Position numbers and translations under genes: made by a program
The notes under the pieces: generated by a model
What the model saw: only the letters and a program-made list of their open reading frames with translations
The model's database searches: none
What the model was told of the DNA's origin: nothing
Source: Branchiostoma lanceolatum
Lineage: Eukaryota > Chordata > Leptocardii > Amphioxiformes > Branchiostomatidae
Assembly (NCBI RefSeq): GCF_035083965.1
Contig: NC_089729.1
Span: 20,359,964 to 20,423,963, forward strand
Direction: 5' to 3'
DNA: 64,000 nucleotides
Part shown: in pieces, positions 40,902 to 52,984 of the stretch
Layout of the letters: the number at the start of each line of letters is the position of its first letter
How positions within the stretch are numbered: position 1 is the first letter of the stretch

Positions 40902-41111
40902 CTATGATTCGCCAGGAGATAACAGACATTCATCATGATTGGTTACTAATGATGTGTCCAGGTTGATTTGTTGCTGTTGTTGTTGTCCTTGTTTAACGTC
41001 TATTACTTCGTTAGACATGGTCTCCAGGTGACAGGGCTGACAGGGTTGACAGGGCTGCCGCCAGCCTGTCTGTCTCAACTCCCTCAGGAGTACTGGGCTG
41101 TTCCACTATAC
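40902..41111 (-). pseudogene. Right-arm copy of candidate exon B, frameshifted
   Basis: The acceptor ATTCTCCCCTGTAG is kept and the frame starts GIVEQPSTPEGVETDRLAAA. After an extra segment the conserved part continues in another frame (QQINLDTSLVTNHDECLLSP, GES, stop at 40902-40904). A local ATG would open a 38-codon frame with a Gln run. Together with the lost donor of exon A this copy looks non-functional, or it has been rebuilt as a short ORF. Confidence 0.4.
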
Positions 41112-41478
41112 CTACAGGGGAGAATAGTCTTGTCAAAACCTGTGGAGATAATGGCAAAGGTGTCTGGAACTTACAATGTGTACACTTTTGATTTACTTGT
41201 AAACCTTATTGATGTACCTTATCGTTATTCAAAAGTGATATTTCCAAGTGGACAACATAAATAAAAGTCACCACCGCTCTCGGTCCTGTTGAGGGGAAGT
41301 TTAGTTTCGCCACAACTTCGGGAGTTAGCAGAGGATCATGGGAAATCACTGCGGTTCGGCGACAGCAGGACATTTTTCTGGGTAGATTTGAGCAAGGAGG
41401 TCGTTTGAGCTGTCATCTTTCCAGGTATACTTTCCATGTGCTTCAGGAGTCGACTTTGTTCCCACAGGTAACACTCAG

Positions 41479-41580
41479 CTGTTTTCATTATCTGTTGTGT
41501 AACGGTAGAACAGATGGGATAGGAATTTTTGCGGCTGTTGATGCTGGAGGGTTTTGAAAGCTGTCCCAAATGACGACCAT
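41479..41580 (-). pseudogene. Right-arm copy of candidate exon A, donor lost
   Basis: It retains ATGGTCGTCA and TCCTATCCCATCTGTTCTAC but the splice donor reads ACAG|CTGAGT, and the A-run differs in length so the ATG frame ends early. It matches 3595-3724 in the left arm. Confidence 0.4.
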
Positions 41581-41800
41581 GTGCGCAAAAATGTCACCAT
41601 TCTTGATCAGCTTTTATAACAAACCTTGTTTGTTATCCTTAGTCCACAACGTTCCGCTTTATCTTACAACAACTGCTGCTGTTAGTAGGTCAAGTATAGG
41701 GGGTGGGTGGGGCTAGCTCACTGTGTCACGGTCACTGTCAGGCCATGTGTGGCACAGAAATTGGGGAGGGGACTGTATAATTAACGGGGAGTGTTGAAAG

Positions 41801-42450
41801 AGGGCCTGCATGGGCGGTATATGCCTAAACACCTCACCCGACCTCACCCGACCTCATCCGAGTCTAAAAGGCAGTGTACAAGGGGCAGGGACATTATTTG
41901 ACGTTCTGGATAAGTTAAATATGCAATCATGAATGCAAAACAAGCAGCAAACTCTAGTATTTACCAGTTTTTGTTACTAGTAGTTACTCCGCTCGTTTCC
42001 AAGATAGAAGGGTGATACGTGCCGTTTTAAGTATCATGGTCACGGAAAAAGTCAATAGTGCAGTCAAAATAGGTCAGATCAAGCATATAAATGTGTCTCC
42101 GGTATCGTGAGAAGTTCACCAATCTCCTACAGTGCTTCAGAGGAATCAGACTTTTGTCAGAAACGAGATTTTTCGAGTCAAAGTTGATCTATTTTCCGCG
42201 GGGTTTCGCCATTGTTTTCAACCCAAATACGCACCATATGGGGGTTTCGCGGCACCCGTTAGAGCGGAGTAACTTATAAAAACTGGTAAATACTTGGAGT
42301 TTTCTGCTTGTTTTGCATTCATAATTGCATATTTAACGTATCCAGAACGTCAAATAATGTTCTTGCCCCGTATGCACTGCATTTTACTTAGACTCGGATG
42401 AGGTTGGGTGAGGTCTGGTGAGGTGTTTAGGCATACCCCTGCATGGGGGG
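41801..42450. mobile_element. TIR element about 650 bp with 200-bp inverted ends
   Basis: AGGGCCTGCATGGGCGGT, ATGCCTAAACACCTCACC and AACGTCAAATAATGTTC-type words are mirrored on both sides (GGTGAGGTGTTTAGGCATAC, CCTGCATGGGGGG). The left arm at 3.37-3.40 kb has the uninterrupted flanks (CATGCAGATCCTCTTTCAAC), an empty site. Confidence 0.8.
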
Positions 42451-42954
42451 TGGGGGGGTGGGGGAGTGATATTTTACGAATTACGCAAAATTTTCTTATG
42501 GTATGTGTCCTATCGAAGAAAATGATTATAATAAGGGCCACCTGGCAACTTTCCATAGTACTCCAGCAGAACTTTGGATTTTGATATCTCATGTTCTGGA
42601 CATTGAGCTATGGTCATGATTATTGTATGGTAGATAGCTCTGACAACAGCTCTGACAAGAAGCAGGGTTGGAAATTCCTGGCTGCCCAGCTGAGTGCAGT
42701 TTTAACACTCAGGTATGCCGCTCCCAAGTCACTGGGCAAAGACTGAGAGTGTGGTGAAAGCAGAATAAATGAATGAATGTCTGTTACTGGTTTATTTCAG
42801 TAATAAAATCACCATAAACTCACACAATGATAATAATTTTAATATGCTATTGCAGCTAGAAAAGCGCTAATCAAGGCATGATTTACAGTTACAAAATCTC
42901 TAATGTACAGACAAGCATTTACGAGCTCAGTTCTTCAGTAACTGGACAAGAAAC

Positions 42955-43039
42955 AGCATTGTGATGTTCCTAAACCAGTAGAGGTTCTGCATCCGAATTG
43001 AGAGATTTTGACTTTGAACCTCAGTGCTCTACTGGCATA
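42955..43039. other. Arm block interrupted by the large transposon
   Basis: GAACCTCAGTGCTCTACT here corresponds to the reverse of AGTAGAGTGCTGAGGTTC at about 1695-1712. The left arm then continues without the 4.2 kb element. Confidence 0.6.
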
Positions 43040-43349
43040 CTCTCACCTCTCAAATAGAAGTACCCCCTAGAATAGACACGTGCATTTTCTATTTGGAACT
43101 TGAAGCTAGTGATCGAAGAACATTGTTGTACATGTATATCATTTATGATTACTTACAGTCAGTGACATACCGGTAACAATTATCATCAGATAGCAACTTA
43201 ATGTACCTGATCATATTTTCTAAAGACATCACCCCAAAAAACAAATATGAATATACCCCTCCGCAAAAAAGGGTTTTGTCTATAAACTTTTGCTCCATAG
43301 CGTTGAAAAGAAGTTTTTGTGAGACGCTAGGATTTCGAGTTCCCGTGGT

Positions 43350-43648
43350 TAAAGTTAAAAAAAAGTTAAAGTACTCCCCGCACCGAAGGTGCATAAGGCG
43401 GCGCCCATCTCCATTTCTGTAGCCCTGGGCCACACAACTTTTGTGCAAGTCACTACAGCAGGGGGCTAGTCCACTGGTAGTGAAGTGTGTTTAACTTCCA
43501 TACCCTTTCCCAAATGCTGAGTGCTAAGCAGAGAAAGCAGTATGTACCATTTTTTTAGTCTTTGGTATGACCCGGCCGGGGTTCGAACTCACGACCTACC
43601 GCATGCAAGGCGGACACTCTACCCACTAGGCCATTGCACCGGTTCTAT
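43350..43648 (-). mobile_element. tRNA-derived SINE with 13-bp target duplication
   Basis: The minus strand reads GCAATGGCCTAGTGGGTAGA (A box TGGCCTAGTGG) and GTGAGTTCGAACCCCGG (B box GTTCGAACC). GAGTTCCCGTGGT flanks it at 43337-43349 and 43649-43661, with a further copy at 43664-43676. The tail near 43350-43375 is T-rich on the minus strand (TTAACTTTAACCACGG side). Confidence 0.85.
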
Positions 43649-43989
43649 GAGTTCCCGTGGTAGAGTTCCCGTGGTAGAGCCCACAATATTGAACAGAGCT
43701 CGACTGTAAAAGAGGCTCAACGTCACAGACCACACTGTGCAGCACATACTAAAAACTTACGTATTGCATGTTGACACTAGAAACCCGCGATTAACCGCTT
43801 AGTTGGGAAAATCTCTGGTTATTTTAAGATATGAACCCTCTGAAAATAGAAATAGCCTTCTGTATCTATCGTTGCCCCAAAAGAAAATATTTTCATGTGT
43901 TTACGGTACCATTTTAAAGATTAGAATCAGCACTATGCAATATGCAGCTAGTTTTACTGTCACCATATGCCTGATAGTGGCAAATACTA

Positions 43990-45565
43990 CCATATTTTCT
44001 CGATTAAAGTACGCACCCTAATTAAAGTACGCTCCCCTGATTCGGGCAAAGTTCCAGGCAAATTTGCGGCTTTGAAACGTTAAATGAGAAAACCTGAATA
44101 AAGTACGTCACAGTTGAAATGTCCCAACAAGTACATGTCCAGAAGGCAGTTCTAACCAAAATAATTGTTAAAAAAATATGTTTAATAAGTGTAGTTACTC
44201 GTTTTCTAGCAGGAACTTTTAATGTTTCCTTCTTTATGAAGCACGTTGAACTTCATGGTTAACAAACCCTGCTCGGTTCATATAGCGCCGGCCGCGATGT
44301 ACAGATTTGCAAATCATCGGAGGAATCGGCGATCATATTCACAACACTGGGTAAGAATGATGTGATCAGAAAACTGATATAAAATCCCGATACTGGCAAT
44401 ATATAGTTACTTCTTGATATAAAATCCGAAGAACGCCACAAAATATAGTTTTCAATCGGAAAAGACAATGCTAGCAAGCCGATCCGGCAAGGCAGACAAC
44501 CATCAGAGAAGAAGCGATATAATGGCGAAAATTGTCTCCTACTTATATATTTGGGCAGCCTACTTTCTTATAAAAAAATATAATGTTCGTGTAAGACCCA
44601 AAAACTATTAGATAAGTTCAAGTCCCGGTATTTCTCTGTGAAATACTGCGTTACATCCAACCGAAAACTGGAACCGCAAATTATGTTTTCCTGCCGGGCC
44701 CTTCGCTGCCCAGACACGCTTGCCCCGGTTGGATTGTGTAATACTATATGCAAATATTGCATGACGCAATCGCATTACGCGTCTCCTATTGGCTGCTGCT
44801 AAATTTTTAGCGCCAAATGGCGGAGGCGAGACAGGTTGCATTTCCACGTCCGACCTTTGATATACCTGCCCAAATTATGCGTATTATGACGTTTATATCG
44901 GCGCATACACAGAATTTAACGGGTCAGCGTTAAAAGAAAGGAGTCCTCTGTCAAATAGTCTGCTTTGAAAATGACAGAGGGTGCTTTTTTATCGAAAAGT
45001 TTGCCGCCGAAGTTACCGGAAGGGAAACGTAACTCATAACAACAAATCGTCACCAGGGATTGGGATTTGTATTTCTTCTTCGAAAATCACAAAATAAACG
45101 CATGCATGTCTTACGGATGTCATATTTATATAGTGTACTTACGGTGCCGGTGTTCATCTCCGGGGTTCCTTGGGCACTGGGCTGGCAACGGTTCCGAACC
45201 ATGACGGCGGCATGACTTGATCCGGGCGCCGGGTGCTCAGTATGTCAGATTTCTTGTGTACTAGTACCGTAAGTATCTATTTTTCGTGTTAATATAAATG
45301 ATGCACATACAAAACACTGTCGTTTATTGAAGTTCAACTTTGTTCTCTCACGTCAACATTCTTATCTAAACGTTATATGGACGAATTGGTGCTATTCGGC
45401 GGTCCCCTTGTCCGTGATCTGGGAAGTGTCAGCTTCTTTTCCAATTTGTCGGGACAGTGACTTCAAAGTCAAACAAAGTACGCACCCCCGCTTTGGCGAT
45501 ATCCTAAAATACTTTTTGGATTTTGAAAAGTTTCAAAAGTGCGTACATTAATCGAGAAAATACGG
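43990..45565. mobile_element. TIR element 1.58 kb, TA target site
   Basis: CCATATTTTCTCGATTAAAG and TACGCAC at the left; GTGCGTACATTAATCGAGAA then AATACGG at the right. TA lies on each side (43988-43989, 45566-45567), and copy B of the host (about 54.23 kb) has the uninterrupted site AGATAGTGGCGGCC on the complementary strand. A 3' fragment of the same family is at 51.89-52.01 kb. No recognisable transposase. Confidence 0.85.
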
Positions 45566-45888
45566 TAGTGACGGCCATTTTTTTGATGTTTCGAGCTGCT
45601 GTTCACCTACATCTGCCGATATATTTCTACCGTTAAGGCGTTTTAGAGATTTTGCTGCCTCAGAACACATATCACAAGGGAAGTTAAGTTATAATTGTTG
45701 TTTTTACATTTGACATGACTTCTGTGAGCAAATCATTCTTCCACCGCGCTGCAGATTGTGGTCAGGAATTATTCCTTGTGCACTGTACTCTTGCACACAT
45801 GTTTTTTGATCAGCGTGCTTTCGTTTAGGATGTACACAGAGACTGTCAAAGATTATAATGAAAGCTCATCTGTGTTGGTAGTAATCAT

Positions 45889-46052
45889 AATACAATGCTA
45901 AACTCTCTTCCAACACTAAGGTATTGACGGATCGATTTTTTCGACAACCACTGTCGCCTTCTTCATTATTGACCCTGAAGAAGGCGACAGTGGTCGTCGA
46001 AAATTTGATCCGTCAATTCCTTAGTGTTGGAAGAAAGTTTAGCATTGTATTA
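45889..46052. mobile_element. Near-perfect hairpin MITE, 164 bp
   Basis: TAATACAATGCTAAACTCTC ... CACTGTCGCCTTCTTC pairs with GAAGAAGGCGACAGTGGTCG ... GTTTAGCATTGTATTA around a loop near 45970. The surrounding AGACTGTCAAAG / AGTCTGTCAAAG repeats suggest target duplication, and copy B of the host lacks it. Confidence 0.88.
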
Positions 46053-46156
46053 GAGTCTGTCAAAGTTTTTGATATGAAAATTGTATTTTGAAATGTCAAT
46101 GTTGCGTCTTATTTACCTGTTTACTTTGTAGCATCATAGCAATATCAACCGATATA

Positions 46157-46939
46157 CAGACGAAGCCACTTAATTGCACCTCGGATAAACGCACCTTCCA
46201 TTTAATTGCACCGAATCCCTAAATCCCAAACCGGTTCCCATTCACTGCATTGTTAGTGACTCCGCATATCTGCACCGCGCATGGTCACCAATGCCGGATA
46301 ACTGCACCATTTTTTTCAAAAATCCTCGACAAGTTAACTGAAAAGGTGCGCTTAAATCGGCAAACGCAGTACAGATGAGCCGATACCTGCCGGTTTAAAG
46401 GCGCAATACCGCCAATATGTTTAAAACTGTTCTGAGTAACAAAAGAAGGCGGTCTCCATTGACAGTTACGTTTATAGGAATCGTATGGGAGGTCCCGGGC
46501 GGGTCACCCGTAATCAGTAACCAAGTTTAAGTTTCAATTCCTAGTTTCATGGCGGTACATGATTTACGTAAATTGACAACTGCACCCTAAGTAATGTAAC
46601 ACAGAAACTGTTATCCCATGAGTGGCATGACGATGTTTCAGGACGCTTCCCCTGTAACATTACGTGTGTTGTAATGCGGTAGATCGCATGGAAAAATGCA
46701 AAATCTTTTAAAACAGGTTTAATTTGTAGTCATTTCCTTATTTTCAGCAAAGGGTCAATAAATAAAGTTAATAACTGAATAATGTCGTCTGTTTTCTTTG
46801 TGCTAGTGTTTCTGACTAACAATACACCCCCTTGCCCATGGTGGTGCGGTCCAGCTGGGCATTTCGCATAATTGCACCAGCCGGATAATTGCACCAAAAA
46901 CGCTGACAAATGGGTGGTGCAGTTAAGCGGATTCTACTG
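46157..46939. mobile_element. Pogo/Tigger-like Tc1-mariner MITE, 783 bp
   Basis: The ends are CAGACGAAGCCACTTAATTG(CACC) and the complement CAGTAGAATCCGCTTAACTG(CACC), flanked by TA. Tandem-like TAATTGCACC words recur at both ends. CAG-starting TIRs with TA duplications are typical of the pogo group of Tc1/mariner. Host copy B (about 53.84 kb) shows the empty site. No ORF. Confidence 0.8.
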
Positions 46940-47246
46940 TATTACAAATGCTGCCAGGGTTTCACAAAGGCTGTCAAAGTGGCGAGGAAATCAACGCCGC
47001 TAGGCAGAAAAATAGCAAATTACAAGCAAAAATACCGGGGAAATATGGGAAGACAAATCTTAACTTTGAATTTTACAGGGACCCTGGATAGCAAAGCACC
47101 CATTTTCAAAGAAAATAATAAACGTACCGTCTAAAATAAGAAAGTACTGGGCGATTTTGCAAAAAAAAACAACATGTACCGGTACGTTTATTTGAGAGGT
47201 GAGAGTATATATATCCTCAAGTCTAGGGAGTAACCAGCTAGCATAA

Positions 47247-49360
47247 GGCCACACTATCTTAATTCTATTGATGACATCCTCTGGAGACCCCAAAACAAAT
47301 GTGTGCGAGCGAAAATAAAGAAAAATCCAGCAAATAATTCTGCTAAACCACAGGACTACAATTTACACAAGTACAAAGCTGGTATTGTGATTGAACCACA
47401 TAACATGTAGTGTAGATCTATCAAGCAAATAGCAAGTCTTTATTTGTAGGAGGTACAGTCAAACCTGCCTAGGCGACCACCTTTTCAACGCGACCACCTG
47501 GCCATGGCGACCGCTTTTTCTCGGTCCCGAAAATTTTCCCCATAGGCACAAGCATTAAGCTGCCTGCCCAAGGCGACCACCCGTCCAACGCGACCGCGAC
47601 CGCCACGAATTGGGACCGCACGAGCACAATCCCTGCCCATGGCGGCCGCCTAATTTTTAAGCGTGTGGTGACATCAGATCATTTTGCTGTCGGATTTCAA
47701 GGAAATGTTTTCAAGACTGTAAAGGATAAAAATAAGGACAAAAATATATGGAATAGCAATGTTATAGCATCGATTCCTCCATGAAGTGTTTTGATAAAAC
47801 GTTCCCCCTATAAACATTGTAAAGACAAATGTTTGTGATGTTGTTGTGCCTATCGTAATCTTATAGTTTAACGCAAACTCAGTTCCGTTTAAACTCAATT
47901 TTAAAAACGAATACGTAGTGCATGGTGTCAAAAGGCAGATTTCACAGAAATTATTATCTATTTCTTGTATTTTCAACAAAAATGTGTCTATGTCTTGCAA
48001 AACTCGCCGAAAAATGACTTCGCGGTGGGCAAAACATCGGGCGAGAAATGTTGTTCCTTGGTCCCGACGCCATCTTGGATTTGGGGCGGCCCAGATTTGG
48101 CGTAGCGCTGACTTTTCTAAAACACGATGCTTTTGTGTATGAACATTTACGAATACTCTAGTTATTGGTGAAAATTAAAATTCTTATTTTCTTTTTATTC
48201 CCATGAATCTCACAAACTGTGCGTTCTGCTGCACTGACTTACCTTTCGATGCGGTCGCACAGAGCTTGGCGGCGCGGCGCGACGAAATCACCGTTCCGTT
48301 TTCATCTTTAGTTGTCAGATCGAAAACTTTTTGACCTTTTCATCCAGCGGTCGGCGCCCCAAAAAAGGCTGGGACCAGCAGGCGTTTTCTAGGGATCTGT
48401 CTTAGTCGTTAAAACTTCGATGATGTGCGTGTGTGTGTGTACTATTTAATGTAACATGTGAATGCGGGAGGGCGCTGCGAGATCATCGAGGCAACCATTG
48501 TTTTGTAGTAAAAATTATGACGAAAATTTGTACACGATGTAACTTAGCGGTATACAATTATTACATCGATAACCAATTTTTTTAGGATCTTCCTGTCAAT
48601 CAGAATTGAACCTGGTGGGGGTCATGCTGTCTAAATTCACATAATTTTCCATCCATTTACGTACTGTGTTTGAAAACCTCGACCTGGAAACATGTGAGTA
48701 GAATCCTCTTCATGGCGACCTGGTCGCCTTGGGCAGGTTTGACTGTACATGTAGATTGCCTTGTTCATCTTAGCAGACTCAGCTCAAGTGATCGATGTTT
48801 AATATATTGACGATTAAAGATGTACACTAGTATTAGATGGTATTTGACTCCAAAGGCAGTGGATGATTATAACTGTGATAAGAATACTCATAAAGGCAGT
48901 TTCAACAAACATGACATTGAGCATTCCATGGTTCATACTTATAAATCTCGCTGTGAGACCTCTATACCAATGCCTAAACCCCTCTCTCATGTCTCTCATC
49001 GTTGCAAAAAACATGTGTGAGAGCCACTCTGAATAGGACGTCTTTGAAATCGGGCGATGCTCACTGGCCACCACGGGTCTCTCGTACAACAGTGCAAGAA
49101 GGATAAACCTCCTTGAGCAGTGCAAACGTAACATCCTCCTGACGTATTTTGTGGTGGTACGGAACAAGTTTTACGAGTAGATGACAAGCCGGCACAAGCC
49201 GTAGGCTAATTGCAGGTACATGTAACATGAAAAGACGGACAGGGCAGACAATCGACTTATCTAGTCTAAATACTGACACTAAATTCTAACTTTAATATAG
49301 AACGGGCGAAAATCAATGCGCGCGCGTGGACGTCATCCATAAAATTAAGATGGTGTGGCC
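47247..49360. mobile_element. Harbinger-like DNA transposon, 2.1 kb, with a nested element
   Basis: GGCCACACTATCTTAATTC(TATTGATGAC) at the left and the complement GGCCACACCATCTTAATTTT at the right, about 33 bp TIR. TAA is present on both sides (47244-47246, 49361-49363). The left arm at about 1637-1650 has the uninterrupted sequence (TAGCATAAGTGGGTGGGACT on the complement). The minus-strand ORFs in 48.81-49.28 kb have no recognised domain. Confidence 0.83.
47456..48745. mobile_element. Nested TIR element, CAGTCAAACCTGCC ends
   Basis: CAGTCAAACCTGCCTAGGCG at the left and GGGCAGGTTTGACTG at the right, flanked by TA. Subterminal GGCGACCAC and GCGACCGC words repeat. TA duplication with CAG-ends points to Tc1/mariner (pogo-like), inference only. 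Interior ORFs 47.67-48.14 kb are unrecognised. Confidence 0.78.
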
Positions 49361-49444
49361 TAAGTGGGTGAGACTGATACAGATAGTGCAAATTTTCTAC
49401 AGAGCTGGATACGTCTTTGGTGCAGGGTGATCAGAGACAGTTGG

Positions 49445-50745
49445 CAGTGGTAGAAATACTTTTTTTCAGTCTTCTGCAATATTGCAGAATGTCAAAATTT
49501 TTTTCTGCAATTTGAAAATATTTTCTGCAAATACACGTGCCTCCATACTACAACCTTCTCAACTTAATAATGCCTACTTACGTACATTATATCTATAGCT
49601 TTGCAACATTGCTGTAATTCTTTATTCTCTCCCTCTTTCTTTGATTATCATTAGCAGAGTTTTAAAGAGGAATAACATGCATGTGTGTGAAAAATATTCA
49701 AATAAATAGCGGAAATTGCAACAGCAAAAGTATATTTATTCAATATCAATCAAATCAAATATTCATTGATCATTTCATTATGTGTATCAAAATAAAAACA
49801 AATTCAACAGCCTGCCTGATAAGGAGGACAATGGAATTATATCCTCGCGAGAAATACGTGTTCTGTTGCTTATTATGATTAATAAATAAGATCTCACGAC
49901 CTGTGACACAGCCACGCCCCACAGAAAACATGACAAAAACGGAGAAAAAAAATGTAAAATTCAAAATGAAACGCCTGTACGCAAACCTTGGCCTCTGTGT
50001 CGTTTTTGTATAAATCTGAAACATTGCTATCGGTTTCAAAATCGGACTCAGACTTCGGACATTCAGGGAGACTCCAGAGACGGCCCTGCTATGTTAGTTT
50101 TTCACGTGGGTGGCCCCCTCCCCACTGTGTCGGCACAGGAGAAAATGTTCCGCCAGTTTTCCACACAAGGCGGTGCTCAATATCTATCCGAGTAGTTCTC
50201 AACTTCATCGCCGCCATCTGGGCTTCAAGGACCACGGGCTAATGTAGTGGCCACCGTTTCGTTCCTTCTGTCATTGCGCCCATGCCCCGAGTTCCGGCTC
50301 TGAAGAAATCGCAGCTTGCAACATACATGTTTACGCTGGAAACATCTGGGAATTGTTTTGCCGACCCCGAGATCGTGATCGAGATCGAGATTAGCGAGGG
50401 TTGACGGAAATGCATGAATTTGACATTTTCTCACACGATTTGTCCCCAAAGTTGTCACGGAAAGTGTCGAAAACAGACCTACCCCCCCCCCCCCCAACTG
50501 ACCTCAAATAGCACCAGGCAAGCGGAACGCACCGAAACGCCGCCATCTCGCGCGGCACTGTGGGCTACAGTTTATTTACAGCGCCGCTAGTTTGCTTAGT
50601 ACTAGTAAGTCTATATAATGTCCTGAATTGAGAGCCATTGAATCCGGAGTCTGATTTTTTTCTTCTGCAAAATTGCAGATTGTTTAATTTTTCTTCTGCA
50701 ATCTTGAAAATCTTTATGCAATTTGCAGATTGCAGACGGGTATTT
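49445..50745. mobile_element. Insertion flanked by terminal direct repeats
   Basis: CTTCTGCAATATTGCAGAAT with TTTCTGCAATTTGAAAATAT (49472-49530) recurs in the same orientation at 50660-50735 (CTTCTGCAAAATTGCAGATT, TTCTGCAATCTTGAAAATCT). The outer ends are GAAATAC and GTATTTC. The left arm at about 1563 lacks the insertion. No retroviral or reverse-transcriptase ORF is visible, so the class is unknown: a solo composite of two MITEs or a non-autonomous direct-repeat element. Confidence 0.55.
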
Positions 50746-50964
50746 CGAACGCTGGTTGGTCTAACCCTAAGTCATAGTTTACATTATTCTGACCTAGTTT
50801 ACGCTATCTTTTTCACTGATTCTATTGACTTGTACGTACTACGCAGTAGAGAGGCTGGGATGCCAGCCTGGGCATTGTATTCAAGCAGAGGCCGCACAAA
50901 CCCACAGAAATTAAGATATACCGCTGTGTGCACCAAGGATCAAAATAAATGATTAAAAAAAAAA

Positions 50965-51030
50965 AAACAGTCATTTTGATGAACTTTATTGCTCGACAAT
51001 TGTACATGGCACAATGTTGTATATGTCACC
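50965..51030 (-). mobile_element. LINE 3' tail fragment
   Basis: AACTTTATTGCTCGACAATT and GTACATGGCACAATG are the complement of the LINE end at 53.3 kb. It interrupts the arm alignment (left partner about 1360). Confidence 0.7.
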
Positions 51031-51109
51031 ATACTTTGACATATATAAGGAATGGGATATATTCAATTCTACATGATTCACTGCACCAAATCGGATATTC
51101 AAGCATGCT

Positions 51110-52620
51110 TAAAATGGCATTCGTAAATGAAACTTAAACATTTCAACCAAATTAAGTACTGCTGCATTTAAGGGGTATAACTAGTACTGCCATGTAGCTA
51201 AAAGTTTATCTTTACGACAGACATCTTTACGAACAACATAAAGTGCACTTAAAAATGTAGGTATCTTTACATATATTATAATTATGTTAGGTGTGACATT
51301 TTCATAAATTTACTATATTAAGATGGCCGGGCTAGGCTTGAATCATGTGCGTGATCGTAGTATTCCTACATGTCAATGTCAGCAGGTAAACATAAGCCGT
51401 CCGGAACTAGCCGCTCGCTGCTCTTTATACAGTTTACTGAGTGTCCCCGCAGCGCGGCTAGGGCACCTGCTAATGTTTGGCGTGTCGGACTGAAAAGCGG
51501 CTTCTCTTTACTTTTACAAAACATGCGCGGTCCCACGTAATACATCAATCGTTTCCAATGTGCTTTGTATTGAGAAAACACGCCGGCCTCGCAACCGTAA
51601 AATAATTGTGACCTTCACGGAGTGGGGAATGCGAGCACTGAGTAGCAGCTCAAGTGGACAACATGTTACAAAATGTAAAGAAGCCGGGTATGCAGCATGT
51701 GCGTTTTGAACATTGGAAAAGCGGGGCATTGTTTCTCCGCCCACCGGATTGCTGGACGTCTCACAAAACTTAATGCGTATCTCATGGCCTGTTAAATAAA
51801 CGACTTAAATCTATTTTAAAACAGTAATTTGCGGTAGGAACTGCCGTCAAGACATAAACTGGTCGGGACATTTCAACTGTGGTGTTGGTCCGGAGAAGGG
51901 GTGCGTATTTTATTCGGGGTTTTGCATTTTACGTTTCAGGACCACAAATTTGCCCAGAACTTTGCTCGAATCGGGGGTGCGTACTTTAATCAAGAAAATA
52001 CGGTATTCTATGGGTGATTTCTAAAGGTCTTCTGCTTTTAGCTAAATCTGGTTGTAACAATATTAATGTGGATCTAAGAAATCTACTGTAGTTTATTCAG
52101 CTCGAGATAGACACAGGCAACCACCAAATTTCGTGCTAAGAAGTCACACAAAATTTCCCTTGCACGCGAATTGAAAACAGCATATTCGTCATAAAAGGTT
52201 GAAATGCAGCGGTGTTATTTTGGCAAGTTTGAACAGCATGTCTTAGTCGACAAATGTATCAAACCACGTTTGGCAAAATGTGGACAAAACTTCATCACTG
52301 GAAATCTAGTGATGAAGGCACCTTCAGTGCTGGACACCGAGTAACCTGGTACTTCGGTACTTTTGCATAGGTATGATTGAAAAGCGATTTTTTTTGTGAT
52401 GAAAATTGTAGCTGGAGGGGCCTTGAGGGGGTCCCGTTAACTCGTAAACATCAAACTACGTTTCTATCGTCTGTGGCTGTTTGAATAACTTGGAGGAGGA
52501 ACTTATACAATTGTTTGTTTGTAATTTTGCTGTTTTTCCGCACCGAATGGGGAGGAGACCCTCGGACACGATGAGGAATGCTGAGGATAACTTAAACAAC
52601 GAGGGTCTGAAATGGGGCGC
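51110..52620. other. No gene recognised; one transposon fragment
   Basis: 51890-52013 is the end of a relative of the 43.99 kb element (GGGGTGCGTACTTTAATCAA, GAAAATACGG). Remaining ORFs (51366-51744) have no support. Confidence 0.4.
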
Positions 52621-52629
52621 TCTGAAGGT

Positions 52630-52772
52630 TACTGTAAAAATATGCAGAAATGTTCTCGGTGATTTTGAGTTCACGGTTTTTGAGTGAACTCTTTAAGCAC
52701 GAATCCACCGTGAACACTCCATTTCCCCCATCTCTTGAAATAAAAACCAGGTGAACTTAAATGCATTTAAAG
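52630..52772. mobile_element. MITE, TACTGTAAAAATATGC / GCATTTAAAGTA family
   Basis: GTTACTGTAAAAATATGCAG at the left and CTTAAATGCATTTAAAGTAT at the right, with internal CCACCGTGAACACTCC. Confidence 0.7.
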
Positions 52773-52984
52773 TATTTCAATAATAACACTTTTTGTTTCG
52801 ATGTTAATAGAGCTGTGTACCTGTACACTGTACCGATACAGTACCTGGTATAATCAATAAGGTACAGGTCCAAAATACCTGAACCCTGCTGGACCGGTAC
52901 TGGACCGGTACTAACCAGGTCAAGTCTGACTCAGGGTATGGCCACTTTGACAGATAAAATTACCGTGGCAGTGCACTAAATCCG

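Larger units (their letters stand above)
43040..47205. mobile_element. Host DNA transposon (copy A) with four nested insertions
   Basis: The ends CTCTCACCTCTCAAATA and TATTTGAGAGGTGAGAG are flanked by TA. A second copy in opposite orientation is at 53.56-55.17 kb. Nested inside are a SINE (43350-43648), a TIR element (43990-45565), a hairpin MITE (45889-46052) and a pogo-like element (46157-46939), all lacking from copy B. Without them it is about 1.3-1.6 kb. No intact transposase ORF was seen. The left arm has the empty site near 1690. Confidence 0.82.
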
